A stretch of DNA of 64,000 nt from Mytilus galloprovincialis (lineage: Eukaryota > Mollusca > Bivalvia > Mytilida > Mytilidae), in NCBI RefSeq assembly GCF_965363235.1, contig NC_134845.1, positions 60,417,261 through 60,481,260 on the forward strand, read 5' to 3'. Shown here piece after piece: positions 44,913 through 55,810 of the stretch (position 1 is its first letter; every line of letters begins with the position of its first letter). The position numbers were made by a program, and so were the translations under genes. The notes under the pieces were generated by a model that was given only the letters and a program-made list of their open reading frames with translations, ran no database searches and was not told the DNA's origin.

Positions 44913-46330
44913 ATTCAATTTTGTTCAAACAGATGTACATAACATCATTGTGAATTGGAACAATATCACATTGTCTATTGGTAGGGAAAACCATCATATT
45001 CAACAGGTTTTTTTCACATATTTCTTTATAAGAGAAATTATAGACATATATCATTCAAGGATTTGTCAATGGCATATTGTGTTCTATATAGTTGTTCACT
45101 TCTATGTCATTTGGTTTCTTGTAAAGGGATGTCTTATTGGCAATTGAACAAGTTATACATCTTCTTATTTTATCGTACAGTAAAACTGACCACAAAACAG
45201 CTGAAGTAAAAAAGCGTAGTATATACTTTTATACTTAAACTAAAATTGAACATGAACTTTGATTGAAAATATCATTTCGCTATCTCCCATTCAACATAAC
45301 AATTTAAAAAAAAACACAACAAGAGAGGAATATCGTTAAGTATAATGTCAAAAGTTTGAAAATTCGCAAAACTCAAAACAAATTTGTCAAGTATGTTTAA
45401 AAAGCTTATCATATTCAACATTGTAATGCTTGCAATAAAAAAAAATATAAGTTATTAATAAGGTTTGTCCTTTATTTGACAAAGGTAAAGCTGGATGACA
45501 CGAAATGTAAAAGAAATTATACATTTGCAAATATTTGCTCTAGGTATTGTATGTTGGTCATAAACAAGCTTCAGTCCAAATATTAAAATCCCTGAAGGTT
45601 TGACAAAGTTATTGATGTCTAAAATAGTTTACCTTTTACAATATACTCCTAACTAACTGTTGGTGTCGCCGACGACGACAATTACATGTCGCAGGATCCA
45701 CAAAAATGTGATGAATAACCTTTACTCATATCAATAGATATGATATAAACTGAGTATTTTCTTGAGTTGAAGGATATGAAATTTAGGACAATATATTCGT
45801 ACAAGGGGAGATTATATGGAAACTTTCATGACGCATGTGGTGAAAAATAGTAAAAAAAAGAATAATAAACATATTGATTTCTGACAATAAGGTTTGTTCT
45901 TAAGCTAAACTTATGATACAAATAAGTGAGTTAAGATAAAAGATAAGTCCGCAAGTATCTTAAAATCGATACTTGATTCAACCGCAATGGTCGAAGTCTG
46001 AACAGTATTGGCAATTCTTGATACATCATTTACATTTGACACAGCTCTGAATTTGGATTATGATTGAATATTTTACACAGCCTAGGTTTTGGACACAGAA
46101 TAAGTTTAGAACTATAACATTTGAAATTGGACATTTATCGATAATGGTCTAATATCCAAAATCTAATGTATTGTTAGATTCAGAATTTAAAAGAATTCAA
46201 AGAAATAGATCTAAGATGACAGCAAAAATGTTCAAATGTAGACCCTTTCTACCAAAATGTCGACCAGTCTGAAAACGGGACCCAAAAAATAATGCTTTTT
46301 GTCCCTTTTCCTAATGGCAGTTCTTATCTT
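44913..46330. other. non-coding region downstream of gene 2
   Basis: No gene is seen. At 46060-46215 there is a reversed copy of the intron-1 repeat of gene 2 (GAAATTGGACATTTATCGAT, TCTAATATCCAAAATCTAAT). The overlapping open frames at 44842-45147 on both strands lack any recognisable signature. Confidence 0.4.
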
Positions 46331-46339
46331 ATATGTCGT

Positions 46340-46520
46340 TTCTGAGTTTGTTTCATTGTCGTTTGTTTTTGTTCTCCTCAATGTTTTCTTTGTTTCTTTT
46401 TTTTTTCTTTTATAGTTTTTGTGTTTCCCTCGGTTTTAGTTTGTTACCCGGATTTGTTTTTGTCTGAATAGAATTATAACTGTCGAACAGCGGTATTTTA
46501 CTTTTGCCTTTATTTAGGGT
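46340..46520 (+). repeat. repeat with 'CGAACAGCGGTAT' end
   Basis: GAGTTTGTTTCATTGTCGTT, TGTGTTTCCCTCGGTTTTAG, TTGTTACCCGGATTTG and GTCGAACAGCGGTATTTTAC give the forward version of the blocks seen reversed at 8180-8290 and, in part, forward at 14600-14715. Confidence 0.65.
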
Positions 46521-46769
46521 CAAAACTCCCGAAATCAATCATAAACCTACCATATTTTCAAATTAAACCTTGTAGTGAAATTTTATAGAGGTACATATAA
46601 TCATAGGTGTCAGACCACTATGTCACACCCTCAAATTTAGAACGTATGTTAAAGTAACCCTTCTCTAAAACAAAACAGTGCTTTTAGAATCATAGTTTGC
46701 TTAAACTAACTGACTAATTTGTAGAAATCAAAGTTTTGGAGAAAGAGAAATATATTATTTGGGTCCTTT

Positions 46770-46835
46770 TATAGCTGACAATGCGGTATGGGCTTTGCTC
46801 ATTGTTGAAGGCCGTACGGACATATGATTTCAGAG
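46770..46835 (-). repeat. fragment of the 'GTGGTATGAGTGCCAATGAG' family, reverse
   Basis: TTTATAGCTGACAATGCGGT and GGGCTTTGCTCATTGTTGAA match the reverse complement of 4145-4195. Confidence 0.55.
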
Positions 46836-47122
46836 AATACATTTTGATTCATTGGTCCTGTTTTTTTCCCAATTTTGTTTGCTTGTTCTGTATATTGACT
46901 TGGACATCACTTTTTAATAAATTGGAAAAAAAGTTATGTGTATTTTAAGTGTTTTAGTATGCATCAAAATGGCAATGCTAAATTAAAATTTCATAAACAC
47001 TCAATCAGCATGGATTCTGCATTTTTCATCTATTGGCATGGATGAATGCTGGGTTTATAGTTTGACTGTTTTTGTTTCTTTTCTCAAATTATTTCATTTA
47101 CATAATAATCATTGGGAAAATG

Positions 47123-47265
47123 GTCATTATCGTGATATATTGACTGCCCACATGACAATGGTATTGATTAAGACAGTGGTCATGACTGGGCCGTAGTCGA
47201 GGTCCATTTTGCTGTCGCAGTCAATACCACTGTCTTGCGAGCAGTCCGTGTATCACGATAATGAC
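47123..47265. repeat. imperfect palindrome with 15-bp perfect ends
   Basis: GTCATTATCGTGATA (47123-47137) pairs with TATCACGATAATGAC (47251-47265). Inside, GGTATTGATTAAGACAGTGG and CAGTCAATACCACTGTCTTG form a second partly inverted pair. It is a foldback remnant without coding content. Confidence 0.7.
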
Positions 47266-47540
47266 TATTTCTTCGATAACTATTAAGTTCATTTGATTGA
47301 GGAACCATGTTGTTAGAAATAATCATGAACTCAAAATGTTCAAAGCAATCTCAAGTTATTGTATGATTTCTATAAGAAAGACTGAAGACAAGTCATAGTG
47401 ATACATGTAACTACAAGTCGCTGTCATTAATTTAAGTGCAATTGATTAGTATATGAATACAAAATAATGTTTTCGATACTTTTATAATTTACGAAAATAT
47501 ATGGGAAACAATCAACAACTTCAATATAAATTAAAAACCA

Positions 47541-48662
47541 AGGAAGGTCTTTCCACCAGATAGGATCTATTTTGATTTGAAAATATTAAAATTTGGTTTT
47601 AAAATATTAATTTCAGCGTCAAATGACAACGTATTGTACGCTGATTCCAAAAATATAAGGTTTCTATACAAAAATATATAAATAAGGGAGATAATTTTCT
47701 ACTTCCGGTTCAAAATATGTTACTTCAAGTACTGTCTTATAGTTTACTCGATGCTGATTCCAAAAATATATGGTTTTACATACTTTTACAATAATTTAGT
47801 ACAAAAATTAGCGACTTCCGGTTTATAAAAGGTCATTTCCGGTTAGCTTTTCCAACGTCATATTGCTTGCAACCTAATGCAAAAAGTCTAATAGCTTTAA
47901 CATGAATACATATGAGGTAAAAGCAAAGGTCAAAATCTAGAACGTTAAATTAACATATGACCTTGAGCTCAATTTCAAGGTCATCAACCAAGGACCTCAA
48001 ATCGAAAGACTCTAGGTCTCTACTTTATATTGTTAATAAGTTATATTACCATACGGCTGATATTAGATATAAAAGGGGGAAAACTCGCATCAAATGTTTA
48101 GGTACTCTTTCGACTAAAATTTATGTGTAACAACATGTCGCAACTAACAATTGTGTGAAAATATTTTGTCGATATCTTATAAGATTTCTGAAAATGAGAG
48201 ATAACAAACCAAAATCAAAATTTTGAACATGACCTTGACCTTTGACCTTGACCTCATTTTCATTTTTTTAGACCAAGGACTTCAAATCAACAATCATACA
48301 AAGGGGAAAATAAGTCTGATATGGAATCTCTATACGGCTTCGGTCAAAAAAAAAACAGAACATTCTGAGGATGTAACAAGCAATTTGGAAAAATAAATTT
48401 GTCGGTTTCTTATACGGTTGCGAAGCCTTAGAGATAACAAGAAAAACAGTGTTCGGGGAGATAACTCTTATATGGGAAAGTATTCGGTTAAGCAGTGTCA
48501 GTTTCAAAAGCGTATAAACCGTTCGATATCATATTCCAAATATCTAAGCGACATCTTGCAAAAAGAAAAGCAAAGCAGAAAAAAAATTTGGCGGAAGAAA
48601 AAAAAATAATAATCAGAAGAAAACCAATAGGTCTTTCCACGTCAAATTGGAAAGACCTAACT
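47541..48662. mobile_element. 1.1-kb non-coding repeat bounded by AGGTCTTTCCA blocks
   Basis: It starts with AAGGAAGGTCTTTCCACCAG and ends with a local hairpin at 48629-48658 (AGGTCTTTCCAC ... TTGGAAAGACCT). In between are repeated ACTTCCGGTT words and ATGACCTTGACCTTTGACCT-like runs. I recognise this as a mussel repeat. No transposase is seen; the open frames at 48268-48677 are not gene-like. Confidence 0.55.
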
Positions 48663-48689
48663 AGAAACAGGGAATAGTTATCAAATAGG

Positions 48690-49030
48690 TACCAGGATTA
48701 TAACCTAATACGCCAGAGGCGCGTTGCGTCCACATAAGACTCATCAGTGACGTTAGTTTGAAAATAGGTATAAAGCAAAACAAGTACAAAGTTGAAGAGC
48801 ATTGAGAACCCAAATTTCAAAATAGTTATGCCAAATACTGCTAAGACCATCTATGCCTGGGATAAGAAAAGACCTAGTTTTTTTTCAAATTCATAGTTTT
48901 GTAAACAGGAAATTTATAAAATGACCATATAATTGATGATTATGTCAACACCAAAGTGCTAACTACTGGGCTGGTGATACCCTTATGGACGAAGTGTCCA
49001 CCAGCGGTGCCATCGACCCAGTGGTGTAAA
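48690..49030 (-). repeat. 'ACGAAACGCGCGTCTGGCG' family, reverse copy
   Basis: AATACGCCAGAGGCGCGTTG, CTCATCAGTGACGTTAGTTT, CTATGCCTGGGATAAGAAAA, CTACTGGGCTGGTGATACCC and CCACCAGCGGTGCCATCGAC follow the reverse order of 38345-38690 and match the 10033-10655 pair closely. Confidence 0.75.
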
Positions 49031-49685
49031 ACGTTTTATCAAAGACATTTCTCTTAACAGAAAAACGAAAATCCACCGGTCATTAACAGCAAAATGGTTT
49101 TACCACGCCCCAACGGTCATTAACATCAAAAAAGAGAAAACCACGCCCCACAGGTCATTGACATGTAAAAGTTTGATTACGACCCGGTTTCCGGTTTATT
49201 TTTTTCTAATAAAGACCGATTGAATTTATCACTGAAGAATAAAGAAAGTCATGTTGCAGTTTTTTAATCAATAAGAGAAGAATATTCTTACCTGATATGA
49301 AATAAAACAATTAAATAAAATTGAGAATGGAAATGGGGAATGTGTCAAAGAGACAACAACCCAACCATAGAACAGACAACAGCAGAATATCACCAACAGG
49401 TCTTCAATGCATCGAGAAATTCCCGCACCCGGAGGCGTCCTTAAGCTAGCCCCTAAACAAATATATATACAAGTTCAGTGAAAATGAACGCCATACTAAA
49501 CTCCAAACTGTACCCAAGAAACTCAAATTGAAAATAATTCAAGACTTACAAAAACTAGAGGCTCCTTGGGACAGGCGCAAAAATGCTGCGGGGTTAAACA
49601 TGTTGATGAGATCTCAACACTTCCCCTATACCTCTAGCCAATGTAGAAAAGTAAACGCATAACAAAACGCACATTAAAATTCAGT

Positions 49686-50018
49686 TCAAGAGAAGTCCGA
49701 GTCTGCTGTGAGAAGATGTAACCAAAGAAAATAAACAAAATTACAATAATAGTTAAATAATAATAATAATTTAGTTCGGATGCAAAGGGAAATAAGTGAA
49801 TCAATATTAACGCCAAAATATGCAATCTTTAATGAACTAACAACAGTAACTATATCCCTTCTTAATAGTCTATTTAAAGGTTTTGTTAGATTCTGTGGTG
49901 AATACTGACATTTTTGTGCTTTATACAGAATATTTCCATAAAAAATTGGATGTAAAATACCTGAACGTATAAGAACCCTGCATGTTGAGCTATATTTACG
50001 AATGATGTCCTTATACAT
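49686..50018 (-). pseudogene. reverse transcriptase C-terminal fragment
   Basis: YKDIIRKYSSTCRVLIRSGI, NILYKAQKCQYSPQNLTKPL and SLKIAYFGVNIDSL correspond to 2786-3020. The remainder of the frame runs into the element's non-coding tail. Confidence 0.7.
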
Positions 50019-50089
50019 TTTGTACCAATGATAAAATTTAGTAAATGTTTGACTAGTTTGTGAAATCGAAAACCCTGGTGTAATAAATT

Positions 50090-50380
50090 TTAAGTAATAC
50101 TTAAATTTCTCTCGTTAAAATCTAAAACATTGTTAAATACACGAGCGAATCGTACAAGTTGAGAAATATAAATACCGTAAGATGGTGATAAGGGAACGTC
50201 ACCATTTAAAAATGGATAATTAACGATAGGAAATGAAAAGTCATCTCTTTTATCATATATTTTAGTATTAAGCTTTCCGTTAATGATATAGATATCATGA
50301 TCGAGGAAAGGGCAGTGGTCATTGTTAATATTAGCTTTATTTAAAGTAAGTTCAACAGGATATATTTCTTTAGTATACAT
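50090..50380 (-). pseudogene. reverse transcriptase fragment after the catalytic motif
   Basis: The frame encodes EIYPVELTLNKANINNDHCP, FLDHDIYIINGKLNTKIYDK and YGIYISQLVRFARVFNNVLD, nearly identical to 2400-2710. It continues, after further frame breaks near 50020-50090, into the next fragment. Confidence 0.75.
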
Positions 50381-50393
50381 ATTGAAGTCGTCA

Positions 50394-50930
50394 TTATTGA
50401 GAGCAAAATATCATCCAAATATCTAAAATATTATTAAATTTGTGTATTAGATGTTGTTTCGATGGGTCTTTGCTGATTTTTGTCATCAATTGAAACTCAT
50501 AGCAATACAAAAAAGGGTCCGCAATAAGTGGTGCACAGTTAGTCCCCATTGGAATTCCGATAATCTGACGATGTACGTAATCTCCAAAACGAACAAAACT
50601 TTTATCCAGTAAAAATTTAAGGGCAGATATAGTATCAAAGCATGTACAATTAACATAGTTTTTTGTTTGTTTATTGCTACTAAAAAATGACCTTAAAGAG
50701 TTTGAACATATATATTCCCATTCTGACTTTTTAAATGCGCATTTAGTTAGGTGTGTGATTTTTTTCTTAATGAGAATGTGATGCAATGTGGTGCCTAGGA
50801 TAGAACAATCAAAATTTTGAAAGGAGTGTACTGGTAAAAAGAATAGACAATTTAGTATTGGAACAATGACTTGAAAACGAAATGAATCTATATTTGTAAG
50901 GTGTTTTGTGTACGTAGCTTCGGAAACCAA
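50394..50930 (-). pseudogene. reverse transcriptase palm fragment with frameshifted catalytic motif
   Basis: This 178-codon frame carries the RT landmarks KKITHLTKCAFKKSEWEYIC, FDTISALKFLLDKSFVRFGD and the motif GIPMGTNCAPLIADPFLYCY. The catalytic YLDD that should follow is out of frame: DNA near 50410-50425 encodes it in another frame, while this frame reads a nonsense tail. The N-terminal residues before about position 20 are also shifted. It has no function as it stands. Confidence 0.75.
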
Positions 50931-51190
50931 TACATAGTTTGGATTTTCATTGTATTTGGTTCTACTTGTAAAGCGGTAGATAAAAGTTTATTTGTTACAG
51001 ATGTCGTTTTCAAAAATGGAGTCAGTTGGAATGTTGGTGAATTTGTGATTTTTTTTTCAGAACCTCAATGTAAAACTTACGTCAAACAATAATAATATTT
51101 TTAACAGCTTTATCGGCCGGAACAAAACAAATTCCTTGGCTATTTCTTTTAGTTTATGTTTGATACGAGAAATTGCTTCATATAAAAAAA

Positions 51191-52821
51191 AACATCACTA
51201 AAGTAAACTAAAAAGAGGTTCATGGAAATGTATTTTATTTTAATTTACATTTTAGTTTGCATTTAAGTACTTAACTTCATACAAAGAAAGTTTGATAGTT
51301 ATTATTTTTTAATTATGCCATCATGCCGTGTGGACCAACAAAATCTCTTTTGATCTCTATATAGGTTACATATCTTTTTAAATTCATGATCGATAAAGTG
51401 TTTAAACGACGTAGATATTATGATTAATTTTGGCCAAAACATTTGTTTTCCAGTACGAATTGATAGCATTCATTTCGTTTTAAAGTCCAAAAATATGTCA
51501 TGTATGTTAGGGCATAACTTAAATCCATACGTTTCAATACGAAAATCGATGTAAGATAAACAAAACTTGCAGAGGTTTTTACCCCAATTTTTTTCCCTCA
51601 AACTATTTGATTTAAGTTTGTTATCCTACATTGATCTTTTTGTGTCTATCCTAACAAAGTAGTACACAATACGACATATTTTGTCATGTATGAACAAACC
51701 AGCTACCACCAAATGGCTCCTTACTCCGAAAACAAATAAAGTTAAAATCGGATAAATATCATTTTCATCCTAGGCTTCACATTACAGTATATTGGCTCTT
51801 TATTTATACAATATAATTACCGTACAAAAAAAGACTCTATTTTACTACATTTATCTATACTTATAAATTGCTAGACAATTTAAAAAAACTTCTCTCTTTT
51901 CGAAATTGTATCCTGGAAAATCCAGATGTAAGGACAATAACTATCAGATTTCAATCGACCAAGATTTTTAAAAGCTGATATTCAATATTTACAGATACTG
52001 TAACCAATTATGAGAAAATACCATCGTATAGACTAGAGTTTTAACCAAAAATGTCAACTTATTTCAGACTGCTAAAACCAACGTCCCTTTATAATGTCAT
52101 CAATTTCTTTGATAAAAAAACGAGTTTTAAAAAATGGTTTTAAAAACAATGCGACATAACGGTAAATAGCAGGGACGGACAATCAATGTCATCAGATGAG
52201 TAAATCTGTATGCTGACACCTTTGGAGATTTGGCTTAGAGGCTTCAAAGTTAAGGATACGATATGAATCATGACTCTATTCGTCTGTTTTTTTACTCTAA
52301 AATATACAGTCATTCGAATCTAAATGTTAAGAAACTTTAAATTCCCATATCTTAACGATCCCATAAAGGCTTCTCAATATGCCGTTTCTAGTAAAATTTG
52401 TAAAATTTAATGTAGAGATAAAACCTGATTTAAGTGAAATTTCAAATTCTCCCAAATACCTAAAAAGTTACAGAAAGACGTCATCTTCAAGGATGCAATT
52501 ACCGGCACACGTTATCATATTATTTCTTGAGTGCTGATTTATCTGTGTAATTGAACGGTCATTCACAGTCAAATTGTGTCATCAACGTGTGACTTCAAAT
52601 ATTAAATAAACTACGATTGTCATATGTCAGATCTACGATTCTTGAAAAGACTTTAGACTTATAAGGCCCATAATCCTCTGTATATCGGTAAACGTCATGG
52701 TCACCAAAATTTGTAGTAGTGATATCTCGAGTAGGAATTATGGAACTGTCAAATTAGTTCTGTTAGCGTTTATGGAACGTTCCATTGAATTTTGTAACCT
52801 GTGTATGGTAGACTAATGTAT
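51191..52821. other. non-coding DNA downstream of the ankyrin gene
   Basis: I see no gene or matched repeat. The 3' UTR of the minus-strand ankyrin gene must begin at 52821, but I find no clear polyadenylation hexamer close to its stop on that strand. Confidence 0.4.
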
Positions 52822-54276
52822 CTAATCGAACAGAAATGCCAATATCATTGCAACAAATCCAAACACAACAAACAAAATAATTTTTCTGCTCCAAATGTAT
52901 ATACAGTGAAGCGCTAATAGACCTAACACTTCTACCTTCTGTTTCAAAAATGCAAATATGAAGGCATTATAACCATTGTTAGATCGATGTAACGGGTCTG
53001 CATTGTGTTGTAAAAGGACTTCAACTACTTTTATATGTCCCAATTCACAGGATGTGTGAAGTGGACTGAATCCTTCCATTGTACAAATATTAAGGTCAGC
53101 TCCGTTTCTAAGTAAATATTTGACAATGTTACCATGACCTTTATTTGATGCAAAGAATAATGCAGTTAAACCTGTGTTTGATCGGTGATTTATATTTGCT
53201 CCATTTTGGATAAGATTATGAACTACGCGAAAGCAACCATTTATTGATGCAGTGTGCAAGGGACTTATAGAATCTTGGCTAGTGCTCAAATTAACATTTG
53301 CATGATTTCGGAGTAAAATGTTTACTACCTCGAGGTTAGATTTTGTAGCCCCTACGTGCAAGGCTGTTACTCCGTTTTCTGTCTGCAGATTTATATCGAT
53401 GCCATGAGTGAGAAGAACAGATATTACAGGCAGATAACCGTTTTCAGCTGCGACATGTAATGGACTGCAACCCGTGTTATTGCATAAATTAATGTCAGCA
53501 CCATGATCAATAAGTCGGCTGACGGTTTCATCTTTCCGTGAACATGAGGCATAATACAGAGCACTGCACCCGGATTTTGATCGAAGGTTTATATCGCTAC
53601 CGTTTTCCAGAAGAGAATTTACAATTCTCAAATGACCCCTTTTAGAAGCTACATGAAGAGCCGTATTTCCATTCACACATTGTCTATTGATGTCTGCCTG
53701 ATTTTTCAAAAGAACGTCAACAATTGCGGTATGTCCATTTTGGGAAGCTATATATAAAGATGATAAACAGTGTGGTGCAGCAATATTAACATTCGCTCCA
53801 TGTTTGATCAAAATTTCAACATTGCTCATGTGGCCATTCACACAAGATAAATAAAGTGGAGTAAAACTTTGAGTGCATGTAGAAAGAACATTTGGGTCTG
53901 CCCCATTTTCAAGAAGCAATGTTGCAACAGCACTGCCGCCATTTTCGGATGCAAAGTGAAGAGCAGTTCGTCCTGTAGACGTACACTCATTAACTTTAGC
54001 CCCAAATTGCAAAAGAAACTTTATTGTTTCAAGATTGCCGTTTATTGAGGAGAAATAAAGTGCTGACTTCTTGTTGCCATCATTAGAACTTTTATTTGGG
54101 TCAGCACCATTTTCGAGTAGTATTTGAACGACATTACCATGATTAAATTCAGAGGCTGCGTGAAGTGGTGTAAATCCTTGTTCATTGAATTGATTGGGAT
54201 TGGCACCGTTCTGTAGAAGTGATGCTACTTCACTTATGTTCCCTCTCTTTGATTCGGTGAAGAGATCTGTGTTCAT
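52822..54276 (-). CDS. ankyrin-repeat protein with C-terminal membrane anchor
   Basis: An uninterrupted 484-residue frame. After MNTDLFTESKRGNISEVASL come about 13 ankyrin repeats of the form G.TALH.AS..GH..IV..LL.NGADIN, covering residues 1 to about 430, followed by a degenerate fourteenth. The last 30 residues contain SRKIILFVVFGFVAMILAFL, one hydrophobic helix with only FD after it, so the protein should be tail-anchored with the repeats facing the cytosol. Ankyrin repeats bind other proteins; no other domain is present, so the partner is unknown. An acceptor-like TTCTTTATTCCAG lies 18 bases before the start on the coding strand, so a 5'-UTR exon further upstream is likely. Confidence 0.88.
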   Translation of the reverse strand: MNTDLFTESKRGNISEVASLLQNGANPNQFNEQGFTPLHAASEFNHGNVVQILLENGADPNKSSNDGNKKSALYFSSINGNLETIKFLLQFGAKVNECTSTGRTALHFASENGGSAVATLLLENGADPNVLSTCTQSFTPLYLSCVNGHMSNVEILIKHGANVNIAAPHCLSSLYIASQNGHTAIVDVLLKNQADINRQCVNGNTALHVASKRGHLRIVNSLLENGSDINLRSKSGCSALYYASCSRKDETVSRLIDHGADINLCNNTGCSPLHVAAENGYLPVISVLLTHGIDINLQTENGVTALHVGATKSNLEVVNILLRNHANVNLSTSQDSISPLHTASINGCFRVVHNLIQNGANINHRSNTGLTALFFASNKGHGNIVKYLLRNGADLNICTMEGFSPLHTSCELGHIKVVEVLLQHNADPLHRSNNGYNAFIFAFLKQKVEVLGLLALHCIYIWSRKIILFVVFGFVAMILAFLFD

Positions 54277-54800
54277 ATTTGAAGGGATGTTTACCTGGAA
54301 TAAAGAACAGTAGAAGATAAAGTGCTAACCAATAAAAGCACATGATAAAACCATTGAAATTTAAGGGATTCTTGTTACTCATATAGTTTTCTGTGAATAA
54401 TGTATTGTTTTTATTAATGTGAAACTGTTCTTTATTTAGCTATATATGGGTCACATTACCCGTTTCCGTTCTAAATTTCATTATTGGTTGAACAGCAGAA
54501 GAGGTCGAGTCATTCTGGGGGGTAAATACCAAAAATATCAACAAATATCATGTTGGTTGTGTGATGAAAAATTATTTAGTCTTAGATGCATGGTGTTGTT
54601 TTTATTAGTGGTTATTGTCTTAGAACTAGCTGTCAGTAACTGCGAGTACTCTCAGATCTGTACTTAATGTCTTTTTGTTGTTGGAATTTAAAAGTACCTG
54701 GCCACTTCCACTCTGTGCTTTTGTTATATATATTATATTTGTATCCATCTAATGAGTAAAAACTTTTTCAATTGATTTTTATAGTTCGTTTTTATGTTGT
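54277..54800. other. upstream flank of the ankyrin gene
   Basis: It contains the presumed 5'-UTR intron of the ankyrin gene. The small plus-strand frame 54446-54667 has a hydrophobic C-terminal half, but no start context or family likeness supports it as a gene. Confidence 0.35.
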
Positions 54801-54910
54801 ACCGTTACGCCACTGTCCCAAGTTAAGGTAGGATTGGGGTCCCGCTAACATGTTTAACCCCGCTGTATTATGTATGTATGTGTCTTTCCCTAGTCAGTAG
54901 CGTGTTCAGT
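54801..54910 (+). repeat. diverged retroelement tail fragment
   Basis: CACTGTCCCAAGTTAAGGTA, AACATGTTTAACCCCGCTGT and GTCTTTCCCTAGTCAGTAGC parallel 27911-28030 and 3360-3420. Confidence 0.5.
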
Positions 54911-54994
54911 CGATTTAGTTCGTTGATGTGTTACATATTTGATTTTCGTTCATTTTTCTTGTATATACATTAAGCTGTTAGTTTTACACTTGTC

Positions 54995-55130
54995 ATATCG
55001 GGGCCTTTATAGCTGACTATGTGGTATTGGGCATGGCTTATTGTTGAAAGTCGTAAGGTTGTTAATTTCTGAGTCATTTAGTCTCTTGTGAAGAGTTGTC
55101 TCATTTTCAATCATACCACATCTTATTTTT
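54995..55130 (-). repeat. 'GTGGTATGAGTGCCAATGAG' family, reverse copy
   Basis: GGGCCTTTATAGCTGACTAT, GGGCATGGCTTATTGTTGAA and GAGTTGTCTCATTTTCAATC, then ATACCACATCTTA, give the reverse complement of 4055-4205 from end to end. Confidence 0.7.
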
Positions 55131-55259
55131 ATATATATATGAAACGTTGACGATATTGAAGTAAGTGTCAAATCTCTTAAATAATATCTGTCATTATCAA
55201 ATCTTTGATATTGAAGTAAACTGCATAAGCAGGATGCCATCTTTCAATGGTTGTGAATC

Positions 55260-55610
55260 TGAATATTCCTTATAACAGTCATCACGAGTTGGTTGACTGT
55301 TATGCAATAACCACTTCACAGATGATACAGGATATGTTCCTTACATTGTAACTACAATCCCCTTCCCTCCTCATGAATGTAACCTATTTACCGGGATTCT
55401 AATAATATGAGCAACACGACGGGTGCAGAATGTGGCGCAGGATTTGCTTACCCTTCCGGATCATCTGAGATCACCCCCAGGTTTTGGTGGGGTTCGTGTT
55501 GCCTAGTCTTTAGTTTGCTTTGTTGTGTCATGTGTACTATTATTGGTCTGTTTGTCTTTTTTTCTCATTTTTAGCCATGACGTTGTCAGTTTTGTTAGTT
55601 TTTTTGGGGT
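55260..55610 (+). pseudogene. RT fragment and tail of the second RT family
   Basis: It starts inside the RT end (HHELVDCYAITTSQMIQDMF in one frame) and continues with the tail GGTGCAGAATGTGGCGCAGG and TTTTGGTGGGGTTCGTGTTG. It corresponds to 21765-22090. Truncated and dead. Confidence 0.65.
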
Positions 55611-55810
55611 CATTGAAATAAGAATCATAAAAGTTAATCATGTATTGATTTTAAAAGCAATATTTTCAACAAATGCAAACAAACATAGTCTGGTTTATTC
55701 CATTATGATACGGAAAATTATGGCAATACTACTAAATTATAGGGTTTTTTTATGGAACGATAAAAAGATGTATCATAAATCATGCATTCACATGTATTTA
55801 GTATAATTGT

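Larger units (their letters stand above)
49321..51190 (-). mobile_element. decayed reverse-transcriptase retroelement
   Basis: On the minus strand this copy extends further 5' than the one at 2400-3660 and includes the RT palm. Its 3' end (plus strand TTGAGAATGGAAATGGGGAA at 49321) is the same. The 5' part is recognisable to about 51190 by blocks in shifting frames (LKEIAKEFV-, VPADKA-, YW-PKL- and PYKYRFI-like). I suggest a Penelope-like RT on the basis of the GIPMGTNCAPL and YLDD words, with only moderate confidence. Several frameshifts make it non-functional. Confidence 0.75.
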
